Assembly (NCBI GenBank): GCA_014529385.2
Contig: CM043945.1
Coordinates: forward strand, 143,412,741-143,476,740
DNA: 64,000 bases
DNA from: Adiantum capillus-veneris
Lineage: Eukaryota; Streptophyta; Polypodiopsida; Polypodiales; Pteridaceae
Reading direction: 5' to 3'
Made by a program: the position numbers and the translations under genes. Below, piece after piece: positions 23,701-34,856 of the stretch. The stretch's first letter is position 1. Each line of letters opens with the position of its first letter. The notes under the pieces are model-generated. The model was not told the DNA's origin, did not search any database, and was given only the letters and a program-made list of their open reading frames with translations.

Positions 23701-25133
23701 GGGAGGGCCCTAAGAGCCGTGTGCAGCTCCTCAAGCTGAAGAGGTAACTCAAGCCTCTGCCGCATCTCCTTAGTCACAAGACAGGGCATCTGTGCCCAAA
23801 CCTACTCCCTGCATGCATCCTGTCTCTCTGACTCGGGCTCAGCCGACAGTAGCTCACGGTAAAAGTCAATAGCGACTGCACGCATATCCTCAGGCTCACA
23901 AACAACTGACCCATTAGGTCTCCTCAACTGATTGACCTTGGCATGCGAGTGCCGAGGTCCCACTGTCTCAAAAAAACCACCTATCACCCTGTCACCCACC
24001 TGAGTCCACTGAGATGCCTGTCGATGAAAGGAAAACTCATGGCGCCTCTCCTCTGTGCAAGCAAGCTCCTGTCGAGCCTGCTGTAACTGCTCCTCCAACC
24101 ATGGACTGTCTAGATGCTGCTCTTGCATCCTCTGTAGTGAAGCAATGCCTCGTCTGAGACGCTGCTCCTCCTCTCTCGCTGCAGCCCGTCGAGCCAGAGA
24201 CTCCTGGAGAAAGAAGTGGCTAAGCTGAGCTAGGCCTGAGGCCACTCTGTCTGCAGGTGGAGCTTGGCTATCCATGCCCTCTGTCCATAGAGCCTCTAAC
24301 CTCTCTCTGAGTGCTGAGTCCAACAAGACCCGCTCTGGGATGCGAAGCATCGTGCTCCCACTCCTCTGCCTATCTGCCACTGTGAGAATCACTGGTGCAT
24401 GGTCCGAGAAGGATTTCCCTGCCAGGATGCCCACTGATCCCCCCAAGTCACTGAAGTGGTCACTAGTGTAGAAGCGATCTATGCGCGATAGATTCACTCC
24501 TCCCACTCTGCGGTCCGATCTAGAGAAGGCAAGACTCTCTGGAGGCCTCACAAAGCCAGAATGCTGCCATGTATCCGAGACCCTCAGCGTCATACAAAAC
24601 CTCTCCCAAGCTGCTAACTCGACTCCATGCACAGTAGCATGGCTGCCTCCGATCCTGTCAAAAGGGTCCTCCAACATGTTGAAGTTTCCTCCTACACACC
24701 ACTGGTCAACCTGTGGCAAAGACTCAACAATTTGTGACCAAAACTCTGCACGAGCACTCGCCACATTGGGCGCATAGATGTTCAGGAAACCCACAAGGCT
24801 ACCCTGAACCTGCATAGTAATCCACTGAGCCCTGCCTGGTACAATAATCCCTCTGCCCACAATGGCCTGCTGTAGTGAGTCCGCAATAGTCATACATACC
24901 CCACCCTGGATGCCTCCAGTTCCAAAAGCAGCTGACCAAAAGGTATCATAGCGTCCACGCAAAATCTGACCACATCGCCGAATGCGGCTCTCAGACAAAT
25001 GGTGCTCCTGAAGCATAAGGAGATCAATCTCTCCTCCCACAGGGCAACGCTGAAGCTCCTGACGCAATCGGCCCCGCTGTCGCTGAAACTGGGGCCCACC
25101 TAGTCCCTGCACGTTCCACGAGACGATCTTCAT
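20781..25133 (-). pseudogene. LINE-B ORF2: endonuclease, reverse transcriptase, zf-RVT
   Basis: 1451 codons in one frame from the ATG at 25131-25133, which overlaps the ORF1 stop as ATGA. N-terminal APE endonuclease: KIVSWNVQGLGG, LQEHH, GGNFNM, SRIDRFY, SDHAPV (about 25130-24380). RT: IPKEGG, WRPITILNS, LLDFEKAYDRV, SVRQGCPLAP and EFADDSALYLEG (FADD near 22990). C-terminal zf-RVT-like zinc site ACTACDQL...HCLWDC near 21325-21360. No RNase H is seen. Stops: TAG 23802-23804, TAG 22959-22961, TGA 21828-21830, TAG 21447-21449, TAG 21186-21188. Each is one C-to-T step from CAG or CGA. The protein would nick DNA and prime reverse transcription at the nick. It is dead as it stands. Confidence 0.95.
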
Positions 25134-27037
25134 GGGGAGCGAGAGAGAACAGATGCTGCCGCAGCAGCAAGACAAGATATCTTCGAAGCAGGCTTGGATG
25201 GGGAGTAATCCGCATCCAAGCGTCCTCTAGATAGGCGAGACTGCAGTGAGTGCCTGGTCCAAGGCCAAGCAGAGCGAGCCGTGCGTAAAGCAACCTCCTC
25301 TGTCCAGGAGTCCTCATGAATGAATACATAGCAAGGCAAACACTGCGTATCAGCAAAAAAGTACACCACAATGTGTCTACATCCTGCTGAGTCTGGGGGT
25401 GTCACCGCAAACTTGGCCAGTGGCCACAACGTCTGCAGCAAATCTGTAACGCCAAGTTCTCCCATGTGGTGAGAGAACTCGAGAACCTGTGTATGCAATC
25501 ATCCCACCACTGAGTTGAGGGACCACTCTGTCTCAGTCCTGCCACAGAGGGGGAAGGAGAAACCAACTGCTGAGTCCAAGGCCTCTGCCCCCCTAGCGGC
25601 GAGGAACAAAGCGTGGACTCTGAAGCAGGCTGCCTCGTGGTCTGTTGCGGAGTCGCCAAGAAAACGAGTAAACCCGTAATCGAAGAAATCCCAGCGGCGT
25701 CGGAGGTCAATGCTCGTCAAACCACGCAGGATAGCTGTAAGAGAAGATGTCTGAATCTGCAGAGGGGGCCGCATGAAGGGCTGACCCTCTCTCACTAGGC
25801 GACTCGTGGCAAAGGCGCTGCCAAGAGATCTCCTAGCCGTCGGCGAGGGTCCAGTCTCCTGAGCCGACTGAGGTACTGAAGCAGGAGGAGGGGGAGAAGG
25901 GGCTGGGGGGGCGGGGGAGAGGAGAAGCGGGGTGGGACGGCAGAGACATGGGGGGGGGCGAGGTGGGGGGTGAGCGGTAGCAGAGGGCGGGGGAGGGCAT
26001 GAGGAGGAGGAGGGGAGATCGGAAGGCGGAGCGGCTGGCGAGGGTGAAGCGGAGGTTGAGGCTGGCGAAGGAGGCTCCTCCTGCTCAAGAGGCCCAAAGC
26101 GGTTCCCCGTGGGAACCCACTAATGCTGAGTAGGCACCTGGGGGCCACTCTGAGTGCCAGGCTGTCGCTGTGGCCCCTGGCGTCGACGGCCACGGGCCTG
26201 TTGCCACCCCTCCTCCGCTGGAGCCCCAGGCTCGGAGGGTGGCGCTGAATCTGTGCTCTGTGTCGCTGGCTGTGGCTGCGGTCCAACCTTGGCAGGTTGG
26301 GGCTGAGGCTGGGGTGCGGGTCGTGGTCTCCTCCGTGGACAGGCCTTCGCTAGGTGGCCCATCTGTCTGCAAATGAAGCACTGGTTCGGGAGACCCGAGT
26401 ACTCCACACTCTGTCGAAACCAACCCCCACTCACCCGAGGCAGAAGGATGACCTTCGGGAGCGTGTGGGTATCTCTGACCAAAACTCGAACTGAAGGGAT
26501 GCCAGCCGCCTTGGCAGCTACTGATGCTGCCGTACGAGGTGTCTCCAGGACTGTCCCGATGGCGGAGCCAATCCTGGAGAGAAGTGGAAGGTACTCCCTC
26601 CGTAAACCCGGAAAGCAGACTGAGATGGGGATGTCTGCCTCCTCTACTAGCACATCCGAAGTCGGGTCAAAACCATGTCACCACTGTCGAAAGTGGGTGC
26701 GTGATGCTCGGATGGCCAGTGGACTCATAGCAATGACCTTGGAGGCCATCTCGGAAGTCTCGAACTCAATCTGGTAGTACCCCCGTCCGAGAATCTGGAC
26801 ATCCAAGATCTTGCCCACCTCTGCGAGAAGGCGGGCCTGGAGAAGGTCTCGCAGCTCTCCTCTGCTAGGTCGAGTGCCGAGAACCTTGCAGATGACCGAA
26901 GTCGCCTGCAAGCGCTCTACCTCTGCGGCAAGGCTCGCTTGCTCTGTCGGCGAAAGAGCAAGTCAAATGGTGGGCTCAGCGGGGTCGGGCGAGGGGGCTT
27001 CAGGCGAGTCCCTCTGTGGCGAAGTTGGAGCCTCCAT
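25130..27037 (-). pseudogene. LINE-B ORF1: DUF4283/CCHC RNA-binding protein with extra C-terminal domain
   Basis: 636 codons from the ATG at 27035-27037. Order: short N-terminus; DUF4283-like domain (LLQARLLAEVGKILDV, YYQIEFET, about codons 50-165); zinc knuckle CFICRQMGHLAKAC (about 26332-26373); a long Pro/Gln/Ser-rich linker (about codons 240-410); and an unfamiliar C-terminal block (SIDLRRRWDFFDYGF, FHEDSWTEE-like) of about 220 residues. The first parts are usual for plant L1 ORF1, which binds element RNA; the C-terminal block is not one I recognise. Stops: TGA 26963-26965, TGA 26678-26680, TAG 26120-26122, TGA 25499-25501, with no frameshift. The end overlaps the ORF2 start by four bases (ATGA). 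Confidence 0.88.
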
Positions 27038-27542
27038 CTGTGTCTACTGCTGTGGCGTAAGAAGAGGACGACGGGAGGATGCTGCAGAAGGGCGCGCAAA
27101 CACTGCTCCAAGGAGTTGGAACAGATGCCGAGAGTGCCAAAACTGCAGGGAGCAACCGAGGCGGGGGGCCCAAACTGATCGGTGAACGGGCCGAGACCGG
27201 GGGGGGGGATAAAGCGGGTTTGGGCTAAGGGATGAGGGCGTGAGGCGGCAACATGGGATGAGGCTGAGGGCGGGTGGCGGCAGCAGGGGGCTGAGGGCGG
27301 GCAGAAAGGCTGGAACAGGGCAGCGCGAGGGGGGGGCAGCGGGGGCAGAGGGCAAGCGGGAGGGACAGCAGGCGGGGGGCAGCGGGGGCTAAGGGCAGCA
27401 CGAGGAGGACAGCGGGCAGCACGAGGAGGACAACGGGCAGCACGTGAGGGAGGGAGGGAGGGGAGGGGGAGGGGGGGGGGGGGGGAGGAGGCAATGGCGA
27501 TGGTGCAGCGGGAGAGTACAGCAGCAGCGAGCTCGTCAGCTC
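27038..27542 (-). promoter_or_regulatory. LINE-B 5' untranslated region, likely internal promoter
   Basis: About 0.5 kb upstream of the ORF1 ATG. It is extremely C-rich on the element strand, with a run of 17 or more G on the plus strand (about 27468-27485) and CCCGCTGCCC-type repeats. LINEs carry their promoter here. No specific box is visible; the assignment is positional. Confidence 0.5.
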
Positions 27543-29129
27543 TCAAAAACCTGTGTTCATCACCCTTTTGCATGAAAGAGAGCTATGGAGATATGATTAT
27601 GAGGATGTTTCAATGAAGGAGAGGCTAGGGAGAGAGAGAGGGATAAAATAAAGAGAGTATAGTTAGCTTTGGATTAATAAAGTATAGGCTTATAAACCTC
27701 ACCTTAATGCTTCTTATGGCCCTCCCTGCTGGTCACTCCTTCTCCAAGCTTGCAGGTCACCCTCATTGTCTCCCATGATCTCACTGAACCACCTCTCTTT
27801 GTGAGAGCTCTCAACACTTTCAATAGCGTCTTTCCTTGCATGCTTCAGCTGCCATCAACTCCATCTTTTGTACACGGCCTTCTCTCCTCTTGCTTATAGC
27901 CCTGCTTACAACGTCCCTCGAAGGGTGGGCCTCCCTCTCTCCTGCACCTAGTGCCCACTCCAATCCTCACTAGTCCTTCCTTGGCGGTTGTGCATGGTCC
28001 ATGAAGGCCAACCCTCCACGCCAGTCTCACTCTATAGGTCACGATGCTGATGTAGCTTCTCTCATGCACTCGACCACTTAGCACCGTGCTGCTACAGGTT
28101 GCCTCATAGCTCTGGCTTTGGCTTTGCACCCAAAAATCAAGCTCTCCTTCGCTTCTTGAGTGCTTCCTTGATGTAGCACTCTCCTCTCTATCCTGATGGT
28201 AGCTCCATGCAGGCAGCAATTGACGCCACTCTCCTCTCTCTATAGCTAGCCCAACTGTTTATGGCCTTCTCTTGCCGGCCTCCCATTGACTCCCCTGCAA
28301 TTGGTGCTTCTCTTGAGCTCCACCTTCTCACGGGCTTCTCCTCCCTGCTCTTCCCTTGCAACCGCACTTTCCCTCCCGATTCCTGCTGCTCCCGGCCCCT
28401 CCTCCCCCTCGCATGGAAGATCTCCCCCCTGCACTACCAAAAGCCCCGCTAGCTCACAACTCCCCCCCCCCCCCCCTGCCCCGCATGCAATCACCGTCCT
28501 TTTTTATTTCCCCTTTCCCACGTCGTCGACTACTCACCTCAAGTTTGCGCAAAAAGCTTGCTTTAATACTTCAACTCCACCTCATGCCCACCCTTCGACT
28601 CTTGAGTTTGATCACCTTTGCAAAACGATGCTTAGCTTCCTTTCTCAACATTTTCCTTGATGCCCGCCTTGAGCGCGAATCATAAATGAAAAAACTTGAG
28701 CAAAAATAAGGCACGATCGTCATGAACACCAACAAACTTGCACTACAATTGCCTCCTAGTTGATGAGCTGCTATCCACCAGTCTCCAAGCATCAGAACTC
28801 GCCCAAATAGTGCAAGCACCCGGTATTATATCATGGTAGAATCCCGTGCAGGAATATCCGTTGAACACTGCATCAAGAATAGATTCCTTCCTCGCCTTTG
28901 CTGATGCTGCCCTTTAAAGAGTGGCCATACATTGCCCTTATACCTCAATAAACTTTCTGATGCACTATAATTGGAATATCCTTCTACAAATTCACTACAA
29001 AATACACATTCCAAAAAGCTCCTCAAGCACTTTTTTACGTCTCGATGACCTGAATAGCATATCCTGCAAATCGGCTCGATCTACATGTTTTGGCACTGTT
29101 TCTCATCGTGGAAGTGCAGCAACACGACA

Positions 29130-29142
29130 TCCACCTCCTCTG
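29130..29142 (-). other. LTR-L polypurine tract
   Basis: AGAGGAGGTGGA-type purine run on the minus strand, directly before the LTR start at 29129. It supports both the boundary and the orientation. Confidence 0.75.
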
Positions 29143-29253
29143 AACCTGTACAGCCTCCAGTCTATGCCAATGGCTCTTTATCAAAATTTTATTTCATAAT
29201 CATCACATATCCAGCACATCCAATTGGTCGAAACCTTGTATCTGGAACCCCGC

Positions 29254-29343
29254 AAACTCAAGTATGCTCTAGCTAATCGTGCACACATCTTGACCATCAA
29301 ACTCAAGTATGCTCTAGCTAATCATGCACACATCTTGACCATC
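29254..29343. repeat. Two-copy 45-bp tandem repeat plus diverged third copy
   Basis: Units 29254-29298 and 29299-29343, starting AAACTCAAGTATGCTCTAGC, differ at one base. A decayed third unit follows after 23 bp (about 29367-29411). It lies in the LTR-L interior. Confidence 0.9.
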
Positions 29344-29672
29344 AAGCTTGATTCTAGAAGCTTTGTCAAGCTCAAGCATGATCTAGCCTCTCTTGCACAC
29401 GGAATGGTCGTCAAGTCCTCACTTCTGATATCAATCCAAAAGAAGTGAAGATATCTCAATTGCCCAAAGCGATCGAATTAATGAAAGATAGCCCTGTAGG
29501 CTAGCTACTGACCATAGAAACCATAAACCCAAAAGAAGAACTTCCCCACATAACATAGATCTAATAACATTGCCATGCAATCTGCTACAAAAACAACAAC
29601 GACTGCATTCCCTTCAACCTTGATCCGCACTTCAATATCCTCCAGGATCCCAAGGCATGTACATCAAACCTC

Positions 29673-30152
29673 TTAAAGCAAGTGCACCATGATAACCTCC
29701 CGAATCAAATGGTAACAACCACCATATAACATCTGTATCAGGTACCCACATAACTGCATACATTCATAAGTAATAGGCTTCTCCCTTATGTCAAAGGACC
29801 ACATCATAGAGCTAAGCATTTCTATCAATGATGTACATATCAACAGTTTAGCATCACCCCCTCTAGTTGAAGAGGTCCGAATATCTGAAAGTAGAACATC
29901 TAGTGCTCTGAAATTTATCATTGTGTTTTGATCTTGGATCACTACTAGAATGCCATCTGAAATAGGCACAAAATCCTCTCGAGCCCCATTGAGAATCTGC
30001 ATCAAGTCTTCTTCATATGCATCATGGTTTGGATCAATTTGTCGACTTCTTGAGAAATAAGGGGCTCGAAATCCCTCGAGTGCATCATCCAAAATATCCA
30101 AAAGTTCTTTGTCGTTCATATTTGCATAGATTCGTTGCACTACCTTTGCCAT
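29673..30152 (-). CDS. 159-codon open frame in LTR-L interior, function unknown
   Basis: ATG at 30150-30152, about 55 bp inside the 5' LTR boundary, the usual place for gag to start. The product is acidic (ELLDILDDALEGF, YEEDLMQILNGARED) with a later hydrophobic part (MQLCGYLIQMLYGGCYHL). It has no zinc knuckle and no capsid motif that I recognise. It is uninterrupted, unlike every other frame of comparable size here. It may be a reduced gag, a captured gene fragment or a chance frame. Confidence 0.4.
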   Translation of the reverse strand: MAKVVQRIYANMNDKELLDILDDALEGFRAPYFSRSRQIDPNHDAYEEDLMQILNGAREDFVPISDGILVVIQDQNTMINFRALDVLLSDIRTSSTRGGDAKLLICTSLIEMLSSMMWSFDIREKPITYECMQLCGYLIQMLYGGCYHLIREVIMVHLL

Positions 30153-30989
30153 CCCTCCAATCTCTCACCCTGGTTGATTCGCGTTGAGTTCACCAAAAAT
30201 TTCAAAGTGTATTTTGTTTAGCCGGGAACACACGGGGTGCCTGGCTGTGATAGTCTCTGTTGCAGAGATAGCGTAATCGAAGAAGAGAGTAGCAAAGTGC
30301 TTATTATCACCCGTGTAGCGGAGAGAGACAAGTAGAAGCACACCTGAAGCCTCCAATACACCAAGAGATAAAATCCCAACAATTGTTTTTACGCAAAATC
30401 TATTCAGAAATCTGTGTTCATCATCCTTTTGCATGAAAGAGAGCTATGGAGATATGATTATGAGGATGTTTTAATGACGAAGAGGCTAGGGATAAAATAA
30501 AGAGAGTATAGTCAGCTTTGGATTAATAAAGTATAGGCTTATAAACCTCGTCTTAGTGCTTCTTATGGCCCTCCCTATTGGTCACTCCTTCTCCCAACTT
30601 GTAGGTCACCCTCATTGCCTTCCACGATCTCACTGAACCACCTCTCTTTGTGAGAGATCTCAACACTTTCAATAACGTCTTTCCTTGCATGCTTCAACTG
30701 CCATCAACTCCATCTTCTGTACACGGCCTTCTCTCCTCTTGCTTATGGCCCGGCTTACAACCCTCGAAGGGTGGGCCTCCCTCTCTCTTGCAACCAATGC
30801 CCACTCTAGTCCTCACTGGTCCTTCCTTCGTGGTTTTGCATGGTCCATGAAGGCCAACCCTCCACGCCAGTCCCACTGTATAGCTCACGATGCTGATGTA
30901 ACTTCTCTCATGCACTCAATCACTTAGCACCGTGTTGCTGGGTTGCCTCTTATCTCTGGCTTTGGGATTACACGCAAAAATGAGCTCTT

Positions 30990-31452
30990 TGTAGACGGCT
31001 AGAAGTCACTATGTGGGAACGTCTTCTTAGAAGATGGGCAGCGAATTACTTAGTAATTACTACAATAAACCCGAAGTGTATAAATAGGGCCCATTACATT
31101 GTAATCGGGTTGGCAATTGTTATCACTTGGGTTAGCGCTTTGGCTATAATTGTACTTGAGAATCATTGGCAGTATTGTCGGCTATACTTTCTCTCTGTAA
31201 TCATATTCGCTGTAATCTTGATCTGTAATCCCAATCATGGCCTACATTTCAGTTATACTTACTTCTCGTCCAGTCTTCTGAATCTAAATCTGAACCTTAT
31301 TCCAGTACCTAAGTCTAATTCTTATTTCAATATCCACATTCCAGTTTAGTCTCTGATTCCTGTTCACTCTGCTGTCTGAAATCTTCCCATACTAGTAGCT
31401 GAAATCTTTCAACACTGGAATTAGCTGTCTCAAGAGAATTGCTCCAATTCCA
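30990..31452 (+). repeat. Gypsy-A 5' LTR
   Basis: 463 bp. Compared with the 3' LTR it has about 18 substitutions, mostly transitions, and lacks a 12-bp AGAGTAATTACT duplication and a 6-bp insertion. Confidence 0.95.
31079..31086 (+). promoter_or_regulatory. TATA box in Gypsy-A LTR
   Basis: TATAAATA, 90 bp into the LTR, conserved at 54130-54137 in the 3' LTR. Position and sequence fit an RNA polymerase II core promoter. Confidence 0.7.
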
Positions 31453-32862
31453 TTTTGGCGATCACGGTGGCTCGAGCTGAAGCTCATTGACTGAAAGACT
31501 CTTCTCCCAGTTGAAGTTTTCAGCGATGGCACCAAAATCCAATCATGGCCGGAAATCTACCATTCGTGTGGACCCCATTCCTGAGGAGTCAGGAAGAGAG
31601 TCTGACCCAAAGCAAGAGAAGATGACTGGCACTAAGGCTCAGGAGGAGCATAGTCAGGCTGATGAGGCGCAGGACTCACAGTACTCCAGTCATTCTCGAC
31701 GCCGACGGGCAGAACGGGAGGCACGGAAGGCAAAGAGTTCCAAGAATTCTCAATCTCGCCAGAGAGATGAGGATACTAAGGGCAGTAAGGGAAGTCTCAG
31801 TACTTCTAGCAGACACACCAGAGAAGACACTGACACTGAGACAGAGACAGAGATTGATTGGGATGCTGACACTGAAAATTGCAAGAAGGCTCCCAAGCGT
31901 CATTCTGAAGCCAAGAAGAGAAGTGGCAGGATCAGTAGTAATCGAAATGATTACACAGCTTCTCTGAAGATTTCCTTTCCAATATTCAAAGGGGGAAAAA
32001 AGGATGATCCAGATGTTCACATACAAGCTTTCGAGCACTATGCTGAACCAAAAAACATTGATGAAGATGATTGGGGGGAGTATTTTCCACAAACCTTGAA
32101 GGAGGCAGCGAGGAAATGGTATTACCATTACCCTGCATGCCAGCTGAGATCATATAACAAATTGCTTAAGGCCTTCAGGTTGGAATATTCCGACAATAGA
32201 GGGGACGAGGATATTCTCTGTGAATTAGATAAGATCAAATAGAGGAATTTGTTAGTCCACACCTATGTGGAAAAGATAAAAGAGCTAACCAGGCAGTTGC
32301 AAGAACTGTCGTCAGAGAAGATATTGAGGGCATGGTTCCTGAATGGGTTCAGAAGCAAGAAGCTTAGGGAACAAGAAGTACCAGCCCCTACAAAAAAATT
32401 CAATGATCTGGTCCAAAGGGCATTAAAGCTGGAACAGCAGGCTAAGAAAGAAAAGAGCCACAAGAAGCAAAGGACCAGTAGCAGTAGCTCTACTACTGAA
32501 ACTTCTGATTCTAGTGTAATGTCCAGTAGCTCCGAGAGCAGCTCCAATGAACGAGCAAAGGAGAAATCAAAGAAGGGATCATGGACCAAGAAAATTGAAG
32601 AGATGGCTAGGAAAATTGTAGAAATTAGCCACACAAGACAGCCAGTCCGAAAGATGGAGACTTGGTGTTCAAGATGCAAATCCAAGGACCATATCTCCAC
32701 TGAATTTCCACAACGTACCTACTGCAAGGCCTTTGGTCACCTATGGAATAATTGTGGCATCAGAATTCACCATTTTAAGAAAGGGAAGGATCTGTCAGTG
32801 GTTGCCTACACTGAACCAGTGAAGGTAGAACCAGTCAAAGTAGCTCAAGAGGAGAGACCAGG

Positions 32863-34451
32863 TGTCATAATAATCAATATCTAATTCTCCTAACTGATTT
32901 TCTCATATTAAACTGATCATTTAATGTGGGGAAGGCCAAGGGAGAAAAAGCTAGAATATTGGTTAAGCTAGCAGACTGGCCACAGTAGGGATCCAAAGGA
33001 GGTAAAATAGGGATCCAAAGGGGGGCAGCCATCTGCAAAAGAGCCATGTGCAACAATGGGCTAAAAAGACCCTAAGGTTCAGCCCATTAAGACTTCCAAA
33101 ATGCTAAGGTTCCAAAATTCAAAGGTTGTGTCCAAAGGTCAACCCTAGGGAAAATTGGATGCTTTGTGTGTGCCCTAAAAGTCTTTGCACATCCCTACAT
33201 GGGAGGGGGCGAGCCCTAAAGGTAGGGGATGAGAGAGAAAGCCACACACACACACACAGGCTCCCTTTACACAAAGGGAATGAGGGACACATGTCAACTC
33301 CCTAGGCCAGATGCCCACAAGGTGTGCCCAATTCCTATTGGAAGACCCTTGAAGTGGACCAATGAGAATTAAGCTAGAGTAAATCTAGTTTAATTAATTT
33401 AAAAACATTTAATAAAAGAAACCAATGAGAATTAAGTCTCCTAGAAGACTATTGGGCAGTCTCCCAAGGGGACCAATGAGCATTCAGGAGCCCAATGGCT
33501 TGCCTGATTCCTATTGGCCAGGAGGCAAAGGGGTCCAATGAGAGTTTAGTTTAATTATTTAATTACCTAAAGCTCTCACAAAAGGGGAAAGGGGGACACA
33601 TGTCAGAAGGCTATCACTTATGCTGCTTAACACCCATTGGCTTGACTTGGGGAGGTCCAATGAGGCAAAAGCCAGACCAATTTAGCAGGAAGGGCTCGCC
33701 CAAGAGAGAGAGGGGGCTGATTTTTGCTTGGCATTGACACACACACACACACTTGACCATGTGTGAAGAAAGAATACTCTATCTCCTCCCAAGATTTAAT
33801 GGAGAGCTCATCACCTACTCCAAGATTGTGAGATAGAAGCCTACATCAACACTCTCTTGGCATGTGGATGCAAATCCAACCAAGAGCCAAGCTTCCATGC
33901 ATGCTCATCTTCTCTACCAAGCTAATTACTAAGCTAAGCTATGCTAATATGAGTGATTATGTGAGGAGATGTACATCTTTCTCGTAAGATACTCCTTCTT
34001 CCTCTCAATCTACTCTCATACCCTGCTAGCTCTCACCATCTTCGAAGGTGTGTGAGGTCTTGGGTCTGAGAACGGGGATAATTCAAGTTGTGTTTGATTA
34101 AGTGTTTTGCTTAGTGCATGAAGCTTCCATCTTCATTGCACTAGCTAGTCTTGAAGGAACACAAAGAATTGTATTGTACAATGTCTCTCTTGATGGGAGA
34201 AACCATAATACAAAGCCTTTTGGAGGGGGGACCGGCTCCATGCAAATCCGGTCCTCAATTGTTGTCAATAGCTTAATTTCTCTCTCTTTTGAAATTATTG
34301 TCGATGCTATCTAACTAGGTGTTATGCTTTTTGTTGCTCTCTCCACCCAAGCACTCTTGTAATTCTCATTAGGAATCTATTCTAATGAAATGCCCACTAT
34401 GTTCATGCTAATTTCCGCTACACATAAGTTATTAGGCCATTAAATGTTACA
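32863..34451 (+). repeat. Gypsy-B 5' LTR
   Basis: 1589 bp, TG...CA. It contains CA and GA microsatellite patches and several CCAATGAG-type boxes (for example 33359, 33422, 33472). Confidence 0.97.
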
Positions 34452-34452
34452 T

Positions 34453-34464
34453 TGGTATCAGAGC
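34453..34464 (+). other. Gypsy-B primer binding site (initiator Met tRNA)
   Basis: TGGTATCAGAGC one base inside the 5' LTR. Confidence 0.95.
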
Positions 34465-34856
34465 TCAAGGTTTCTCTTTTCTTGCTCAAGAAGGGAGGTC
34501 CTCAAGCTAGCTACAAATGGTTGGTATTATTGGTTGCCTATGAGTAAGTAGAATAGGGATTTTTCAGCTTTGCAGTGCGCCTGCCTTCGGGCATCACCGT
34601 CGAGAGCTATGGTCGTAATAGTGGAGTCCTATGGGGCTTGCCTACGGCTTAACCACTATTGAGCTATTAGAAGCTTGATAGGAGCCGGTGCTATTTTGGT
34701 GTCGAAAGACCCTCTCTTCTATTCCTTGCAATTAATGGTATTCGAGCCGCGGGTACAGTAGCTTGAGTGCTTTTTCTAAAGGGGTAAAGAGGAGTAGCAA
34801 CTAGGGCTTGAAGTGCCAAAGTACACCTAAAAAGTTTACACCTAAAAGTTGTTAGA

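Larger units (their letters stand above)
20630..27542 (-). mobile_element. LINE-B, near-complete GC-rich L1-type retrotransposon
   Basis: A minus-strand insertion with a poly(A) tail (T-run 20630-20647), bounded by the 13-bp duplication TCAAAAACCTGTG (20617-20629, 27543-27555) inside an LTR-L LTR. It is about 6.9 kb: a 0.5 kb C-rich 5' region, ORF1 (636 codons), ORF2 (1451 codons) and a short 3' end. Neither ORF has a frameshift; nine stop codons (5 TAG, 4 TGA) disable it. It is clearly richer in G+C than all neighbouring elements. Confidence 0.95.
20421..29129 (-). repeat. LTR-L middle LTR, split by LINE-B
   Basis: 20421-20629 plus 27543-29129 (about 1.78 kb net). It matches 30208-30989 and 54510-55622. 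The minus-strand start TGTCGTGTTGCTGC at 29129 directly follows a polypurine tract. A poly-C run at 28462-28476 is shared with the other LTR (25 C at 54816-54840). Confidence 0.85.
29130..30207 (-). other. LTR-L interior region
   Basis: 1078 bp between the two LTRs. On the minus strand it starts CTTTGAAATTTTTGGTGAACTC after the 5' LTR and ends with the polypurine tract. It lacks gag and pol motifs. It contains one open frame (29673-30152) and a 45-bp tandem repeat. Confidence 0.75.

Noticed and set aside
21186-26423. Long plus-strand and off-frame reading frames across LINE-B
   Set aside because: GC-rich DNA has few stops by chance. These are shadows of ORF1 and ORF2 on the minus strand.
20781-27037. 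Stops in LINE-B as sites of U-to-C RNA editing, which repairs stops in fern and hornwort organelles
   Set aside because: That editing is known in organelle transcripts. These are nuclear transposons, and mutation of methylated C explains the pattern without editing.
29254-29411. Two to three 45-bp repeats as a CRISPR-like array
   Set aside because: The units are directly adjacent without spacers, and this is a eukaryotic retroelement interior.
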